Positions 62,761-64,000 of a stretch of 64,000 nucleotides of DNA are shown in pieces; position 1 is the stretch's first letter; each line of letters starts with the position of its first letter. The notes beneath the pieces were generated by a model. That model was not told where the DNA came from. It did not search any database and saw only the letters and a program-made list of their open reading frames with translations. Source of the DNA: JABWCQ01 sp964587105 (lineage in GTDB: Bacteria > Electryoneota > RPQS01); assembly GCA_964587105.1 (NCBI GenBank), contig CAZPKG010000016.1, forward strand, positions 16,260 to 80,259, given 5' to 3'. The translations under genes and the position numbers were made by a program.

Positions 62761-63042
62761 ATGGCATTTCAGAAACCCCGCCAGCGCACCAGCAGCAACA
62801 GCGCAACCCGTATCCGGACCGGAATGGCCCGCAAGCCCTCCTATCTGGAAGAACATGGGATCAAGCACGTTGATTACAAAGATATCAAGTTGCTGCAGCG
62901 CTTCATCGGCTCCAACGGCCGCATTCTGCCCCGCCGCCTGACCCGCCTTGACCGTCAGCAACAGCGCGTCATGACGCTGGCCATCAAGCGCGCCCGTCAT
63001 ATTGCTTTGTTGCCCTTCGTGCAGGAAGCAGAAGTCTTTTAG
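62761..63042 (+). CDS. rpsR: 30S ribosomal protein S18
   Basis: 93 residues. Small-subunit protein S18. The core VDYKDIKLLQRFIGSNGRIL, PRRLTRLDRQQQRVMTLAIK and RARHIALLPF is typical. It has an extended N-terminus and no cysteine, so it is the zinc-free form. The ribosome site is weak. MARKPSYLEEHG at residue 22 could be an alternative start. Normally beside rpsF and rplI; here first of rpsR-rpmB-rpmG. Confidence 0.92.
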   Translation: MAFQKPRQRTSSNSATRIRTGMARKPSYLEEHGIKHVDYKDIKLLQRFIGSNGRILPRRLTRLDRQQQRVMTLAIKRARHIALLPFVQEAEVF

Positions 63043-63084
63043 AAATCCGGGCCTCTGGCCTACTTCATAACCGAGATTACGAAA

Positions 63085-63345
63085 ATGTCACGAGTTTGCC
63101 CGATTACAGGACGGGGTCGCCACAAAGCGAACAACGTCAGCCACGCGAACAACAAGACGCGTAAATGGCAATACCCGAATCTGCGTACCAAGCGTTTCTT
63201 TGACGAGGCGACGGGCACGTGGGTGCGTGTTCGCGTTTCAGCGCGCGGTCTCAAGACTTTGACCAAGAATGGTCTGCCCACCGAGTGGCGCAAGCAGATT
63301 GAACTGCACAACGCGCTTCACGCTCACAGCCATACTCAAGCTTAA
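63085..63345 (+). CDS. rpmB: 50S ribosomal protein L28
   Basis: 86 residues. L28 signature SRVCPITGRGRHKANNVSHA and WVRVRVSARGLKTL. The CxxC pairs of the zinc form are absent (VSARG in place of VCTRC), as in Bacteroidetes and Proteobacteria. It lies between rpsR and rpmG. Confidence 0.95.
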   Translation: MSRVCPITGRGRHKANNVSHANNKTRKWQYPNLRTKRFFDEATGTWVRVRVSARGLKTLTKNGLPTEWRKQIELHNALHAHSHTQA

Positions 63346-63356
63346 GGAGTTCGATC

Positions 63357-63542
63357 ATGGCAAAGAAAGCAAAAGAAGGCCGCATTATCATCACGCTGGA
63401 ATGCACCGAAGCGCGCGGCAAGGGTTTGACCCCCAGCCGTTACAGCACGATGAAAAACCGCAAGAATACGCCGGATCGCATGGAGTTGATGAAGTACAAT
63501 CCGAATCTCCGCAAGATGACTTTGCACCGAGAGGTCCGCTGA
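63357..63542 (+). CDS. rpmG: 50S ribosomal protein L33
   Basis: 61 residues. Sequence ITLECTEARGKG, STMKNRKNTPDRMELMKYNP and MTLHREVR closely follows the Bacteroidetes L33 pattern. Only one cysteine remains, so it is the zinc-free form. GGAG lies eight bases before the ATG, 11 bases after rpmB. Confidence 0.95.
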   Translation: MAKKAKEGRIIITLECTEARGKGLTPSRYSTMKNRKNTPDRMELMKYNPNLRKMTLHREVR

Positions 63543-63588
63543 TCTTTCGTGCGGTTAGTCCGTGCACATTGTGATTTGAATTTTTTGG

Positions 63589-63616
63589 ACGGGCCGACGT
63601 GTGTTGGCCCGTTTTC
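63589..63616 (+). terminator. Terminator after rpmG
   Basis: ACGGGCC pairs with GGCCCGT (with a short inner AC/GT), followed by TTTT, 46 bases after the rpmG stop. Confidence 0.75.
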
Positions 63617-63634
63617 ATTTCCGGGAGTGCAAAC

Positions 63635-64000
63635 ATGTTGAAATCTCCGTTGTTTCTGCGTGCGACACTTTGGACGCTGATTGCCGGGGCGGTCTTGACC
63701 GCTGCAAGCTTATTCGTGTTCAAACGTGTCGTAACGGCGCGCGTGCTAAAAACCGTGGGCGAAGAGCTTGTCACCAGCCAACGGGTATTGCGACAACTGC
63801 TCGATCAACAGCAAGAGTTTCTTCACGCCGTTGCGGTGAATCAAGCCGAAAATCTTGCTATGGTGGAACAGCAGGGCTCGCAAGACGGCACGAACGATTG
63901 GGGGAAACACTATCTTGATATGGCGATGCTGGATTTGCTGCAGGTGGAAGACAGTTCGGGTAACATTATCAACCGGGTCATCAGGGGAGATGAGGACACC
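63635..64000 (+). CDS. Membrane-anchored protein, probable sensor, N-terminal part only
   Basis: Frame open from ATG 63635 (GGGAG upstream) to the window edge, at least 122 residues. One N-terminal membrane helix (TLWTLIAGAVLTAASLFVF), then an external region rich in Glu/Gln that looks helical (TVGEELVTSQRVLRQLLDQQ) and ends in a likely sensor domain (LLQVEDSSGNIINRVI). This shape suits a two-component sensor kinase or a chemoreceptor, but the catalytic part is outside the window. Confidence 0.6.
   Translation, partial: MLKSPLFLRATLWTLIAGAVLTAASLFVFKRVVTARVLKTVGEELVTSQRVLRQLLDQQQEFLHAVAVNQAENLAMVEQQGSQDGTNDWGKHYLDMAMLDLLQVEDSSGNIINRVIRGDEDT

Noticed and set aside
1..64000. tRNA, rRNA, CRISPR arrays, insertion sequences, prophage
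   Set aside because: I read for these and found no cloverleaf, rRNA-like stretch, regularly spaced repeat or transposase. A covariance search would be needed to exclude small RNAs.

Overview
The window looks like a chromosomal contig from an uncultivated Gram-negative bacterium of, or close to, the Fibrobacteres-Chlorobi-Bacteroidetes (FCB) superphylum. The basis is several secreted proteins ending in a type IX secretion (Por) C-terminal sorting domain (YPNPFN... ending in KLLLLK or similar), a PorV/PorQ-family outer-membrane protein, TonB-dependent receptors, a type III glutamine synthetase, and zinc-free Bacteroidetes-like L28 and L33 in the order rpmB-rpmG. An orphan flgB indicates a flagellate. 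The assignment is inference; no rRNA, tRNA, IS element or CRISPR array was found. A run of 10 N lies at 48266-48275.

Layout: 1-3813 (minus) holds two secreted proteins (FG-GAP, T9SS cargo). 4021-9892 (plus) holds a PAS/receiver membrane sensor and a lamin-tail secreted protein. 9998-13888 (plus) holds flgB behind a sigma-54-like promoter, then a secreted zincin with a TPR-like partner. 14286-16565 (minus) is a tandem TyrA pair, one member degenerate. 16733-25666 (minus, apart from one lipoprotein gene) is a SUF iron-sulfur locus in two transcription units: RrF2 regulator-sufC-three glycosyltransferase-like genes-sufB-sufD, and Rieske-sufS-sufU. Similar palindromes occur in both promoters. 25749-29887 (plus) is a TPP riboswitch with terminator controlling a TonB receptor and an SSS-family symporter, a predicted thiamine or precursor uptake system. 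29929-31548 is a T9SS cargo gene.

31670-40879 (minus) is a five-gene operon: TonB receptor, Asp-rich secreted partner, lipoprotein, PorV-like protein, lipoprotein. It has a consensus sigma-70 promoter and a structured leader. 41291-46036 (minus) is matrixin-like protease, thioesterase, glnN. A divergent paralog of the protease (46296-49255) carries the N-gap. 49536-50906 is another T9SS cargo. 50972-57539 (minus) is a compact seven-gene operon: gamma-glutamyltransferase, PgsW-like protein, DctM-like permease, a 48-residue membrane protein, an aspartoacylase-like zinc hydrolase, a DUF6305-like protein and a LamG protein. This is the best candidate for an undescribed system. 57689-58445 is a CmcI-type methyltransferase behind a second sigma-54-like promoter. 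58534-62169 (minus) is B12-dependent ribonucleotide reductase with a possible NrdR box. 62684-63542 is rpsR-rpmB-rpmG, followed by the start of a membrane sensor running off the end.

The strongest observations are: the paired RrF2-type operators linking the split suf locus; a tyrA gene with no ATG/GTG/TTG before its NAD motif; a 9-T tract that puts the best start of a protease out of frame; an N-gap whose flanks overlap by 7 bases and close in frame; the two sigma-54-like promoters; the TPP-controlled uptake pair; and the gamma-glutamyl operon.
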